From Lentisphaerota bacterium (GTDB taxonomy: Bacteria > Verrucomicrobiota > Lentisphaeria > Victivallales > Victivallaceae): 64,000 nucleotides of DNA. Position numbers and translations under genes: made by a program. Below are positions 41,445 through 49,929 of the stretch, in pieces. The DNA lies in contig SUWG01000002.1 in the NCBI GenBank assembly GCA_015061625.1, positions 124,001-188,000 on the forward strand, given 5' to 3'. The notes beneath the pieces are model-generated. The model was given only the letters and a program-made list of their open reading frames with translations, was not told the origin of the DNA and searched no databases. Each line of letters begins with the position of its first letter. Positions within the stretch are counted from its first letter, which is position 1.

Positions 41445-42098
41445 TTATTTTAATGCTGTTTTCCGTCCCAATTCAAATGCTTTTTTCTGATATGCCGGAA
41501 AAATGTGTTTTCTGACTTCCAACTTATGTTCCGCATTAAAGAGCGAGGATTCGTATTTGCTGTAGTCATCAAACTGCCAGGTATCGCATACATAAAGCGT
41601 TTCAACGTCGGATGAGCCGAAAATCAATTGCGGAAATGTTTTACATTTTTCCAGATATTCCCGGTAGCCGTAATCAGTAATGGCTTCTTCCTGAATATTC
41701 ATGGTGTAAACAAATGCAGTTTCCATCTTTTTCGGAGCGGCACTTGATGGTGGATTGGTGTATTTGAGCAGCGGAAAAAAGAGTCTTTCCATGAAATTTC
41801 TGAAAAGACCGCTTTCGGCACCGAAATAGATCGGTGTACCAAAAATTATACCATCGGCATGGATGAGTTTTTCCAGAACGGGAGTTAATCCGTCCCGCAA
41901 TGCGCAACGCCCGAAATTGTCTCCGTCTTTCAGTTTACAGGCAAAGCAACTGCGGCATCCGGAAAAATTCAAGCGGCCGAGGTGGATGAGTTCCGTTTCG
42001 GCTCCGGTAGTGGCTGCTCCTGCCAGAGTATGTTGAAGTATGTTTGCGGTGTTGCCGTTGTTGCGCGGACTGCCATTTACTGCATAAATTTTTTTCAT
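41445..42098 (-). CDS. NADPH-dependent FMN reductase/flavodoxin family protein
   Basis: A 217-residue flavoprotein. AVNGSPRNNGNTANIL (~5-20) is the phosphate-binding FMN loop; CRSCFACK (~48-55) is the Cys cluster found in iron-sulfur-flavoprotein-like members; FGTPIYFGAESGLFRNFMERL is the flavin-ring region. Likely a cytoplasmic electron carrier or quinone/FMN reductase. Divergent from the LRR lipoprotein gene. The next gene on this strand overlaps closely. Confidence 0.85.
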   Translation of the reverse strand: MKKIYAVNGSPRNNGNTANILQHTLAGAATTGAETELIHLGRLNFSGCRSCFACKLKDGDNFGRCALRDGLTPVLEKLIHADGIIFGTPIYFGAESGLFRNFMERLFFPLLKYTNPPSSAAPKKMETAFVYTMNIQEEAITDYGYREYLEKCKTFPQLIFGSSDVETLYVCDTWQFDDYSKYESSLFNAEHKLEVRKHIFPAYQKKAFELGRKTALK

Positions 42099-42178
42099 GA
42101 TCTCTCAACTCCATTCAAATTGTTTTCTGCAATGACTAATATAAAGCAAAAAACTTTTTTTTCAACACCCGAATTCTC

Positions 42179-42206
42179 TTGTAATCCATCTGAAGCGTGA
42201 TATATT
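42179..42206 (+). promoter_or_regulatory. Promoter of the LRR lipoprotein gene
   Basis: TTGTAA (42179-42184), 16 bases, TATATT (42201-42206), about 35 bases before the ATG. Confidence 0.5.
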
Positions 42207-42240
42207 AAAACACAGCGGATTTTATGGAATAATATGATTT

Positions 42241-43944
42241 ATGAGCAAGGTAAAATATTTAATCAACATAATCGGGTGCATCCTTTTATTTTGCGGATGT
42301 GCGGCTCCGAAAGCATTGGATGAAAATTATTTCTGTTTGGATGAGGTAAGGTTTATTGAACCTGGCATATTGGAGCTGAATGGCGAATATGCTGAAACAG
42401 CCTGGGGAATCCTTGAGTTGCGGGGCAAGGTCGAAAAGGATACATTGACTCTTTCCGGCACGGTGGAGTTTTGGGGAGATGACACGATCCAGCACCGGAT
42501 AACCATTCCGGAATCTGTAAATATTGTCAAATGCGGTAATAAAATATTGTGGACCCGCGGCGAAAATCTTCAAACCGCGATCGCCGGTGGATCTTCACCT
42601 GAATCTGCTCCGGTAACAGCATCAACTCCGGAAACGCCGGACGGTGAAAACGGAAATCCGCCGGTTGCCAACGAAAAAGATTCCGTGACCCACTTGATGA
42701 TCGGCGGTAATTCGTTTAATAAATTCCGGCCGCGTTGGCCCGGGTTTGAAAATATTTTCTTCGGAGAGCCGCCGGTCGTACCGGATCAGGTCGCGACCAT
42801 CCGGCAGATCGGTGCCGACAATGCGATCTACAATTTCAACGGGCAGACGATCAATGAGTTTCAAAACCTTGAAGTTTTGGAAATCCGGGGAACAACCTAT
42901 ATCCGTCACGCCGATTTGAGTGGTTTATCTCTGCCAAAATTGCGGGTGTTGGTGCTTGATCAAATCGAAGTTACCGGCCTGGAAAGTGCCAACTTGCCTG
43001 CGCTTGAAGAGTTTTATTTGAATGATATGCGTACTGTGCCGCTGGGAAAAATATCTTTGCCTGCCGGATTGGATAATTTGCACACGGTCGGTATTCAGGC
43101 GTATATAGGCAATTTTGATTTTTCCTCACTTGCCGGTAAGCCTTTGACCGCTCTCTGGGTAATCAGTGATTGTAAAAATTTTGAATTTTTACGGGGAATG
43201 CCGTTGAAGCATCTGCAACTGAATGGCTTCTCACCGGAGCCGGGGGCACTGGAGGTTTTGCGGTCTTTGCCATTGGAGTCGCTTTCACTTCAACCATTCC
43301 GGGCAATCAATGATTGGAATTTTTTAAGCGGTTTAAGGTTGAAACGAATCAGTATCAACGTATCCGGCAGCCGTGATTTTTCGTTGTCTTTGTTGCGTCA
43401 TATGCCATTGGAAGTTTTACGGATCAAGGGGTTGACCGCCGATGTCTCTGATGCGTGGATGAATTGCTGCAATCTGCCTTTGAAAGAACTGGTTTTATTC
43501 AATTGCCGCGTGCCTGAGGCGTTTTTGCGGACTAAACCAATTGAAAGTATCGCTCTTTATCAGTGCCTCTGGCCGATGGATGATCCATTGGCACTGCTCA
43601 ACAATTTGCCCGGAGTCAAACATCTGGCAGTTTGGCGTATGATCAAATTGCATAATGGCCGTCAGTACGGAATGATGGATCGTGCCTTGAACTGGAATAA
43701 TTTTATCGGCAGGGGAGTTGAATCACTTTGCATATCAACGGCTGATTTGAATTTCCTGCAAAAATTTCCGGGAATAAAAAAAGTGTTTATCCGGGAGATC
43801 AATACTCCGCCGGTTATGGAATCATTGAGCGGGCGTGAATTTGAAATTTTTTCATTGCCTTTCAAGTATCAGCAGGAGATTACCCGTTGTAATATAAAAA
43901 TTACCGGCCTGCCGCGTTTGGATATGCTGACGGCTGATTGGTAA
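42241..43944 (+). CDS. Leucine-rich-repeat-like lipoprotein
   Basis: A 567-residue protein with a lipobox FCGC (Cys20). After a ~100-residue beta-rich domain and a Pro/Glu/Thr linker (~120-145), it has a long series of irregular LRR-type strands: LEVLEIRG, LRVLVLDQIEVTGL, LEEFYLNDM, LKHLQLNGF, LESLSLQPF, LKELVLFNC, IESIALYQC. These give a surface-exposed curved scaffold. It differs from the BspA-like protein at 49930 in sequence and repeat length. Binding partner unknown. Confidence 0.75.
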   Translation: MSKVKYLINIIGCILLFCGCAAPKALDENYFCLDEVRFIEPGILELNGEYAETAWGILELRGKVEKDTLTLSGTVEFWGDDTIQHRITIPESVNIVKCGNKILWTRGENLQTAIAGGSSPESAPVTASTPETPDGENGNPPVANEKDSVTHLMIGGNSFNKFRPRWPGFENIFFGEPPVVPDQVATIRQIGADNAIYNFNGQTINEFQNLEVLEIRGTTYIRHADLSGLSLPKLRVLVLDQIEVTGLESANLPALEEFYLNDMRTVPLGKISLPAGLDNLHTVGIQAYIGNFDFSSLAGKPLTALWVISDCKNFEFLRGMPLKHLQLNGFSPEPGALEVLRSLPLESLSLQPFRAINDWNFLSGLRLKRISINVSGSRDFSLSLLRHMPLEVLRIKGLTADVSDAWMNCCNLPLKELVLFNCRVPEAFLRTKPIESIALYQCLWPMDDPLALLNNLPGVKHLAVWRMIKLHNGRQYGMMDRALNWNNFIGRGVESLCISTADLNFLQKFPGIKKVFIREINTPPVMESLSGREFEIFSLPFKYQQEITRCNIKITGLPRLDMLTADW

Positions 43945-43963
43945 AACTTGTGGAGATTTATTT

Positions 43964-44596
43964 ATGTCAGAATTAGTGGATTTGACGTGGGATTTCATCG
44001 GCGAAAGATATGCTCCGGATATCCGGCGCGAAGAGACAGCCCTGCAATCCGGTTTGACTGCGTATACCGGTGTGACATATAACATGAATCACGACGGTAT
44101 GAGTGGTACATATATTGATTTCCCCGGTCATATTGCCCAGACTGATAACGGGCTTTATGCGGACAACTGTCCTTTGGATATGCTCTACCGGGTGCCGGCA
44201 AGCGTGATCCGTTTGGCCAAAAGAAGCGGAGAAGGGGCCGTGAATGCCGATGAATTGGAACAGGCATTCGGTGGAAAAGTGACCACTCCGGCTTTGATAA
44301 TCAACGCTCTGGCTGATGCTATGGAGCCATCAGATATTGATCGCCGCAGTGTTTATCTGGATAACAGTGCAATACAATGGATCATTGACAGCAGATGCAA
44401 ATTGCTGGTTTCTGATATTTATGAAAGCAAGGCGCTGCATGGCGTTTTTCCGAAACTTTTCGGGGCAGGGGTTTCTACGGTGTGCATGCCGGTGAATCTG
44501 CATAAATTACCGGTCGGTACAGTGCGTTTGACCACGCTTTTTGCTAAAATGCCGCAAGTTACCCAACTGCCATGCCGGGTCGTCGCTGAATTTTAA
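43964..44596 (+). CDS. Cyclase/kynurenine-formamidase-like protein with altered metal site
   Basis: A 210-residue protein of the cyclase (PF04199) family, beginning LVDLTWDF. The family metal motif H-x-G-T-H-x-D-x-P-x-H appears as MSGTYIDFPGH (46-56): Asp52 and His56 remain, but both earlier His are Met and Tyr. Downstream, TPALIINAL and SDIYES occupy the usual strands. It may be catalytically changed or inactive. It is first of a three-gene operon with the AAC(3)-TIM fusion, whose Shine-Dalgarno begins a few bases past this stop. Confidence 0.72.
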   Translation: MSELVDLTWDFIGERYAPDIRREETALQSGLTAYTGVTYNMNHDGMSGTYIDFPGHIAQTDNGLYADNCPLDMLYRVPASVIRLAKRSGEGAVNADELEQAFGGKVTTPALIINALADAMEPSDIDRRSVYLDNSAIQWIIDSRCKLLVSDIYESKALHGVFPKLFGAGVSTVCMPVNLHKLPVGTVRLTTLFAKMPQVTQLPCRVVAEF

Positions 44597-44620
44597 CTAT
44601 TGGAAAAAAGGAATTGGATA

Positions 44621-46054
44621 ATGACAAAGAGTGAAATCGTTGCCGGTCTGCGGGAAATAGGCTTGTCTACCGGAGATAAAGTTTTATTGCACAGTTCGTT
44701 ATACAGTTTGGGCAATGTGGATGGCGGCGCAGATGCTGTGATCGATGCCTTTCTGGAAGTTTTGGGAAGTCAGGGAACTTTGCTGGTTCCGGTTTTCGGA
44801 GCTTTGGGAATCATTACTGAAACATTGAAGAAACGGCCGGAGGCGGTCATAAGTACTGCTCCGGTGGGTACTCTGGCTGCGATCGGTGCTGATGCTGAAA
44901 CATTGTGTCTGGATCACTGGCAGGCAGAAACTGCCCATGGCGAAAATACGCCATTTACCCGATTGGCAGAAATGGATGGTTATGTTTGTCTTTTGGGGTG
45001 TGATCAGGATCGCAATACATCATTGCACAGTGTGGAAGCATTGCTCAGGCTGCCTTATATGAATACCGCTACGACGACCTTCAAAACTCCGGAAGGGAAT
45101 GAAATCACCAAAGATTGGCCCTATTATCCCGGACCGCATCGTGATTTTATCGGTTTGGATCATTGCTTTTTGGAAAGCGGCGCAATGAAAATTTCCCGGA
45201 TCGGCAATGCGCAGGTTCGGTTGATCAAATCGCAAGATCTGTTGGATATCGGTTTGGCGATTGGTGCTGAAGATCCGGCATTTGTTCTGTGTGATAATCC
45301 CGCGTGTGCGGATTGCGTTAAACAACGGGCGGCGATCTTTGCCGACCGGATGAGTTGTGAATCATTCAAATTGACCGCTTCTGCGAAACTTGCCGGGCGT
45401 TATGTGCCGGAAATGGTGGAAAAACTTTCTGAAGTTGGTATAAACTTGATCGAATTGGATTATGTGCAGGGTAAAGCGTGTGCGTTTATGACTGCTGAAA
45501 AACTGCAGCGTATCGTCGCCGAGTTGCGGGAAAACGGTATAGAAATCAGCGCATTGAGTGCAGAGGTTGTGCCGGATGCTCCGGAAAAACTGACAGATTT
45601 GGCCAAGGCGGCAGGCATTGATCGTTTGATCCTGCCGGCTGGTGCTGTTGCGGCGGCTGAATATGCGGTGAAAAATGGTTTGGCGGTTTCTTTCCGTAAC
45701 ATCAACCACACGGCACTGGCATTGGCTTCGGCGGTCAATGAGTTCAAGAAGCATAATGAATGCAGTGTGTGCTTCAATCCGGCAGCGTTTGTCAAAGCCG
45801 GAGAACATCCGTTTTTGTATTCTTACCGGGTCGGTCGTTTCATTAAAAGTATCGGACAACTTGATGTGGTCGATGCGTTGTGGGATGGTTCATCGACCTT
45901 GCTGGCATACGGCAACGGCGAAATCAAGGAATTGATTTCGATTTTGCGGTGTCATAACTACTCAGGTTATCTCTGCCTTGGCGGCGGTACCGGTTATCCC
46001 GGCTCATTGAAAGAGGCCGCAGATGAGTTGATCTTTTTACTGGATAATATGTGA
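44621..46054 (+). CDS. AAC(3)-family N-acetyltransferase fused to a TIM-barrel (sugar isomerase-like) domain
   Basis: A 477-residue fusion. Residues 1-~235 follow the aminoglycoside 3-N-acetyltransferase/YokD fold: LLHSSLYSLGNVDGGADAVIDAF (in part), GTLLVPVFG, GENTPFTRLAEMDGYVCLLG and NTSLHSVE, with Glu108 and His136 in the usual places. The HP-x-x-S element is changed to APVGT. Residues ~240-477 look like an AP-endonuclease-2/xylose-isomerase-type barrel (VPEMVEKLSEVGINLIELD, HTALALASAVNEF, GYLCLGGGTGYPG). ATG 44621 has AAGGA eight bases upstream. Likely an acyl-CoA transferase on an amino sugar, not a resistance gene; this is inference. Confidence 0.65.
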   Translation: MTKSEIVAGLREIGLSTGDKVLLHSSLYSLGNVDGGADAVIDAFLEVLGSQGTLLVPVFGALGIITETLKKRPEAVISTAPVGTLAAIGADAETLCLDHWQAETAHGENTPFTRLAEMDGYVCLLGCDQDRNTSLHSVEALLRLPYMNTATTTFKTPEGNEITKDWPYYPGPHRDFIGLDHCFLESGAMKISRIGNAQVRLIKSQDLLDIGLAIGAEDPAFVLCDNPACADCVKQRAAIFADRMSCESFKLTASAKLAGRYVPEMVEKLSEVGINLIELDYVQGKACAFMTAEKLQRIVAELRENGIEISALSAEVVPDAPEKLTDLAKAAGIDRLILPAGAVAAAEYAVKNGLAVSFRNINHTALALASAVNEFKKHNECSVCFNPAAFVKAGEHPFLYSYRVGRFIKSIGQLDVVDALWDGSSTLLAYGNGEIKELISILRCHNYSGYLCLGGGTGYPGSLKEAADELIFLLDNM

Positions 46055-46067
46055 TGCCGGAGTATAT

Positions 46068-46733
46068 ATGTCTGAAAAGACTGTTGTTTTGACTTTTGAT
46101 GACTGTTGTAAAAGTCATTTGTATTTTGTACTTCCCATATTGCAGAAATATGGATTCAATGCGACATTTTTCATTTCCCGTCCGCAAAACTGGTTGAGCG
46201 ATTATCCTGAAGCGTATCTTTCCGGAGAAGAAATCGCCAGGATCCATCAAGCCGGATTTGAGATTGGCAATCATTCGATGAATCATCACCGGATGAATGA
46301 GTTGAGTGATGAAGTTTGCCGCAGTGAGGTGCGTGAACTCAATGAGTTTCTGACTTCATACGGCATTCCTGAACCGGTGAGTTTTGCCTATCCCGGCGGG
46401 CCTTATGCTGCTAACGCGGCGGCAATTTTACCTGAATTCGGTTTGCGTTGCGCCAGAACGACTGAACATTCAGTATGGGATTTGCAGAAAACTGATCCGA
46501 TGCGGGTGCCGAGTTTTTCCATTACGGAAAAAAGTGCAGATGACTTCAAAACTGCGATCGACTTGGCGGTTGATGATCCGGGCTATGCGGCAAGTATTCT
46601 TTATCACGGGGTGCCGGATATCCATCATCCGTGGTGCAACACTCCGGAGGAGATGTTTGCCGGCCAGATGAAATTTTTGGCTGACAATGGTTTTAAAGTT
46701 GTGAGCATGAGGGATTTTCTGAACCGGCGGTGA
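46068..46733 (+). CDS. Polysaccharide deacetylase (NodB-type)
   Basis: A 221-residue CE4 deacetylase. Motif 1 TFDDC keeps the catalytic and metal Asp (14-15). Motif 2 HSMNH (~73-77) supplies the two metal His. Motif 3 FAYPGGPY and a late LYHGVPD with the final His are present. No signal peptide, so it may act in the cytoplasm on a small N-acetyl substrate. Located 13 bases after the AAC(3)-TIM fusion in the same operon; together an acetylase and a deacetylase face a related substrate. Confidence 0.85.
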   Translation: MSEKTVVLTFDDCCKSHLYFVLPILQKYGFNATFFISRPQNWLSDYPEAYLSGEEIARIHQAGFEIGNHSMNHHRMNELSDEVCRSEVRELNEFLTSYGIPEPVSFAYPGGPYAANAAAILPEFGLRCARTTEHSVWDLQKTDPMRVPSFSITEKSADDFKTAIDLAVDDPGYAASILYHGVPDIHHPWCNTPEEMFAGQMKFLADNGFKVVSMRDFLNRR

Positions 46734-46739
46734 TGGTGG

Positions 46740-47018
46740 TCACGGAGTAGTCTGCCGCTCAAGTTCTGCGAGGAATTCCAGCGCATCTTTCCGGCAGTTG
46801 CCGCACATTTCCGGCGATGGTTGAAGCGATGCGCACACGGCGGGGCGTGCCGGAGAAGAAAATATTTTACAACGGAAATTTTCATCCAGATTGACACAGC
46901 GCACTCCGGCGGGTTTGCCGTTGGGCATCCCCGGAATGGGTGATGAGATGGATGGGGCAATGCAACACGCTCCGCAATTTGCCCGGCAGGATATCTTTTT
47001 CACGGTGTAAAACTCCAT
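46740..47018 (-). CDS. yeiW: YeiW-like Cys-cluster protein (UPF0153)
   Basis: A 92-residue protein with C-x3-C-x2-CC (CRANCGACC), then [35 protein letters not shown] and EMCGNCR. This closely follows E. coli YeiW over its whole length. The cysteine pattern suggests metal or Fe-S binding, but no function is known. It ends convergent to the deacetylase and starts seven bases before the next minus-strand gene ends. Confidence 0.87.
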   Translation of the reverse strand: MEFYTVKKISCRANCGACCIAPSISSPIPGMPNGKPAGVRCVNLDENFRCKIFSSPARPAVCASLQPSPEMCGNCRKDALEFLAELERQTTP

Positions 47019-47025
47019 TGATAAA

Positions 47026-47352
47026 TCAGGTGAATGTTTTGCGGATAAAGGCGATGACGGCGGTAATCAGACAGTAGGGGATCGCCGCCAGATAGACATA
47101 CAGCCAGCCGAAAAGCAGAGCCATTGCCGCTTCCGGCCCTTCGATTTGCCGCAGACCGATAACCATTGGGATGAACCACATGGCATTGACAAGGCACCAC
47201 GAAAACAGAGATATGCCGATAAGCCATAAAGGAATCGTTTTGCCGGTGAACCATTGCGGTTTGCTGCGGAATAAAAAGTGTAGTGCCGCCGGGATGATAA
47301 TAATAAAGGTTATTCCGAAAAGTAAACTTGTACAAGTTGCAATCACATTCAT
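47026..47352 (-). CDS. Small three-helix membrane protein
   Basis: A 108-residue protein with three hydrophobic helices at about 8-28, 42-63 and 78-100 separated by short loops. I do not recognise the family. It overlaps the GNAT gene by four bases and is followed closely by yeiW, so the three form one transcript. Confidence 0.6.
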   Translation of the reverse strand: MNVIATCTSLLFGITFIIIIPAALHFLFRSKPQWFTGKTIPLWLIGISLFSWCLVNAMWFIPMVIGLRQIEGPEAAMALLFGWLYVYLAAIPYCLITAVIAFIRKTFT

Positions 47353-47846
47353 AACTCTTTTTCCATGACAAAGTCATCCATGTAAAATCCGCCGCCGATA
47401 TCGATTTTGACTGACTCCACGGTGATAAAGTTGTTGCGCCGGTAAGCGCGGATGGCTTTGTCGTTGTATTTATTCACATTCAGCCGCAATTTGGAAAAAC
47501 CGGCCTCTTTTGCCCGCATTGCCACTTGATCCAGCATTGCAGAACCGATTTTTTTGCCATGATACCGGGATAAAAGATAGAGTTTATGCAATTTTGCAGT
47601 TTGAGGCAGATCGTAAGCTGACCATGAAAAATATCCGGCCGGAGAACCATCGATTCTGGCAATTTCAAAGTTGAAACCACTGGCAAGTTCATCTTCCATG
47701 ACTTCAGGCGAGTACATCATGTTCATCATATAGGAGATTTGTTCCGGAGCGAGGATAGGTGCAAAGGTTTCCGGCCAGATGTCGGCGGCGATATCCCGGA
47801 TTATCTGCAAACTGGCGGGATCGGTCAATTTTTCAAACGTGAGCAT
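47349..47846 (-). CDS. GNAT-family N-acetyltransferase
   Basis: A 165-residue acetyltransferase. The acetyl-CoA loop region LLSRYHGKKIGSAMLDQVAMRA (~95-116) is motif A; RLNVNKYNDKAIRAYRRNNF follows as motif B. GYFSWS and the N-terminal QISYMMNMMYSPE match a spermidine/amine-type subgroup often seen next to small membrane proteins. Substrate unknown. First gene of the leftward GNAT-membrane protein-yeiW unit. Confidence 0.85.
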   Translation of the reverse strand: MLTFEKLTDPASLQIIRDIAADIWPETFAPILAPEQISYMMNMMYSPEVMEDELASGFNFEIARIDGSPAGYFSWSAYDLPQTAKLHKLYLLSRYHGKKIGSAMLDQVAMRAKEAGFSKLRLNVNKYNDKAIRAYRRNNFITVESVKIDIGGGFYMDDFVMEKEL

Positions 47847-47906
47847 AAATTTTCCTGTAAAAGATGTAAAAAGATCAAATAATCCATTTTTTATTGATAA
47901 AATCTA

Positions 47907-47935
47907 TTTACTGTTGCGATTTTACGGTATATATT
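47907..47935 (+). promoter_or_regulatory. Promoter of the oxidoreductase-isomerase pair
   Basis: TTTACT (47907-47912), 17 bases, TATATT (47930-47935), about 50 bases before the ATG at 47990. Confidence 0.5.
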
Positions 47936-47989
47936 ATAGCATTGCCGGGGTGTATTTGCAAGTATTCCGGTTAAAAATGGAGAAAATCA

Positions 47990-49072
47990 ATGAGCAAGCA
48001 GAAAATCAAAGTCGGCATCTGGGGGCTTGGTCGCGCCGGATGGAGTATGCATACCAATGAACTTGATCGTTATAAAGATGAATTTGAAATCGTTGCCGGA
48101 TGTGATGTCGATGCATCCCGGCCGGAAAAGTTGGCGGAGCGTTATCCCGGAGCAAAGTGCTATACTGATGCGGAAGCCTTTTTGAATGATCCGGATGTGG
48201 AACTGGTTTCGGTGGCGATCCGTTCTGCCCAGCATATCGATTATGCCATTCGCGCTCTTGAGCATGGTAAGTATGTGTTTCTGGAAAAACCGGTGGCACT
48301 TTCCAGCGGTGCGCTGGAAAAACTGGCGGCGGCGATGGCCAAAGCACCGGGCAAAATCTTTTTCCGTCACAACCGCCGTTTTGAAGCGGCATTCAACCAT
48401 GTGCGGGAGATCATCGACAGCGGTATTCTCGGCAATGTTTATGAGATCAAACTTTGCCGTCACAGTTTCCAGTATCGTGAAGATTGGCAGGCTATCGTGG
48501 AGTGCGGCGGCGGACAACTCAACAACTGGGGCCCGCACCTGATCGACCATGCATTGCAGTTTCTTGATGCTCCGTTGGCGGATGTGTGGGGCGATTTGAA
48601 AAATATCAACGGACTGGGGGATGCCGAAGACACTGTCAAGATGATTTTCCGTGGCACCAATGGCCGCCTGGTTGATGTGGAAATCTCCGGGGCAGTGGCG
48701 CTCGCCGCTCCGGTTTATGCGGTTTACGGTGATCGCGGTTCATTGATTTGCGAGGATGAACAGGATATCCGTTTGCGTTATCTTGCTCCGGAATCGGCCC
48801 GTCCGGATGTGAAAGCGACAGATGTCACTCCGCCGCTTGATGGGGCATTCGGTTCAGTGCCGCAACAGAAGTGGATTCGCAAGACCATCATGGTCGAGCC
48901 GTCAAATCAGCGCACCGTGAATGATATTTATCATCATCTGTATCTGGCGATCCGTGAAAATGTGCCTTTCCCGGTGACTGCGCAAGAGACATTCAATGTA
49001 GTCAAAGCAACCGAAATGATCAAACTGCAAAATCCGGCTTTCCGTCAGAAACTGGATGAATTCGGCAAATAA
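47990..49072 (+). CDS. Gfo/Idh/MocA-family oxidoreductase
   Basis: A 360-residue NAD(P)-dependent sugar dehydrogenase. GIWGLGRAGWSMH (~8-20) is the nucleotide-binding loop, FLEKPVALS (~97-105) carries the family Lys, and the C-terminal half has the ~10-strand substrate domain with WGPHLIDHALQF, where His is in the catalytic position. Followed 29 bases later by a sugar isomerase; such pairs commonly handle uncommon sugars or inositols. Specific substrate unknown. Confidence 0.9.
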   Translation: MSKQKIKVGIWGLGRAGWSMHTNELDRYKDEFEIVAGCDVDASRPEKLAERYPGAKCYTDAEAFLNDPDVELVSVAIRSAQHIDYAIRALEHGKYVFLEKPVALSSGALEKLAAAMAKAPGKIFFRHNRRFEAAFNHVREIIDSGILGNVYEIKLCRHSFQYREDWQAIVECGGGQLNNWGPHLIDHALQFLDAPLADVWGDLKNINGLGDAEDTVKMIFRGTNGRLVDVEISGAVALAAPVYAVYGDRGSLICEDEQDIRLRYLAPESARPDVKATDVTPPLDGAFGSVPQQKWIRKTIMVEPSNQRTVNDIYHHLYLAIRENVPFPVTAQETFNVVKATEMIKLQNPAFRQKLDEFGK

Positions 49073-49101
49073 TCCTCACCTAAACATAAAGGAATTGAAA
49101 A

Positions 49102-49863
49102 ATGAAAAAAAGTCAACTTGCCGCCCAGCTTTTCACGCTGCGTGATTTCATCAAAACTCCGGCAGATGTGGCAAAAACTCTGCCCAAGGTGCGTGAGATC
49201 GGTTATGAAGCGATCCAGGTTTCCGGTATGGGGCCGATCGATGAAGCCGAATTGGTCAAAATTGCCAATGATTGCGGATTGACCATTTGCGCCACGCATG
49301 AAAACGCCCGGATGATCTGTGAGGAAACAGACAAGGTCATCGAGCGTTTGAAAAAACTCAACTGCCGTTATACTGCTTATCCGCATCCGCACACTCCGTT
49401 TGAGAGTCATGAGATCGTGCTGAATGTCGCCAAACAGATCAATGCGGCGGCGGAGGCCATGGCGAAAGAGGGTATTACGCTCTGCTATCACAACCACGCT
49501 TTGGAATTTGCCCGTTACAATGGTGAGTTGGTGCTGGATACGATTTATAATAATGCTCCGGCATTGGCGGCGGAAATCGATACATTCTGGATTCAGGCCG
49601 GCGGTCAGAACCCGGTGGAGTGGATCAAACGCTTCCCCAATAAACAACCGCTTTTGCATTTGAAAGAATTCGGTATCATCAACGGTGAACGCAAAATGCT
49701 GGCTGTCGGTAACGGCAATCTGGATTGGAAAGCGATCATTGATGCCGGCAAAGCCTGCGGCGTGGAATATTACATCGTCGAGCAGGATGATTGCAATGGC
49801 GTCGATCCCTTTGAGGAACTGCGCCGCAGTTACAATTACATTGCGGAAAACTTCTTTGAGTGA
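49102..49863 (+). CDS. Sugar phosphate isomerase/epimerase (xylose isomerase-like TIM barrel)
   Basis: A 253-residue TIM-barrel protein. LCYHNHALEFARYNGELVLD (in part) holds the barrel His residues, EIDTFWIQAGGQNPVEWI the metal Asp, and LLHLKEFG and YYIVEQDDC complete the site. It is a typical partner of Gfo/Idh/MocA dehydrogenases. GTTGAAAAATG-type start with AAGGAATTG. A terminator follows at 49890-49919. Confidence 0.88.
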   Translation: MKKSQLAAQLFTLRDFIKTPADVAKTLPKVREIGYEAIQVSGMGPIDEAELVKIANDCGLTICATHENARMICEETDKVIERLKKLNCRYTAYPHPHTPFESHEIVLNVAKQINAAAEAMAKEGITLCYHNHALEFARYNGELVLDTIYNNAPALAAEIDTFWIQAGGQNPVEWIKRFPNKQPLLHLKEFGIINGERKMLAVGNGNLDWKAIIDAGKACGVEYYIVEQDDCNGVDPFEELRRSYNYIAENFFE

Positions 49864-49889
49864 GATCGCTTGACTGCTTGAAAAATTAA

Positions 49890-49919
49890 GGCCGCAGTTT
49901 TTGTCTGCGGCCTTTTTTT
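49890..49919. terminator. Terminator between the isomerase and the BspA-like gene
   Basis: GGCCGCAG and CTGCGGCC form a perfect 8-bp stem around TTTTTGT, followed by seven T on the plus strand. It lies between two convergent genes and may serve both. Confidence 0.8.
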
Positions 49920-49929
49920 CGCCCTGATA

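Noticed and set aside
44621-46054. Calling this an aminoglycoside resistance gene
   Set aside because: The family fold is right but a key motif is changed and the gene is fused to a sugar-isomerase-type barrel in a metabolic operon.
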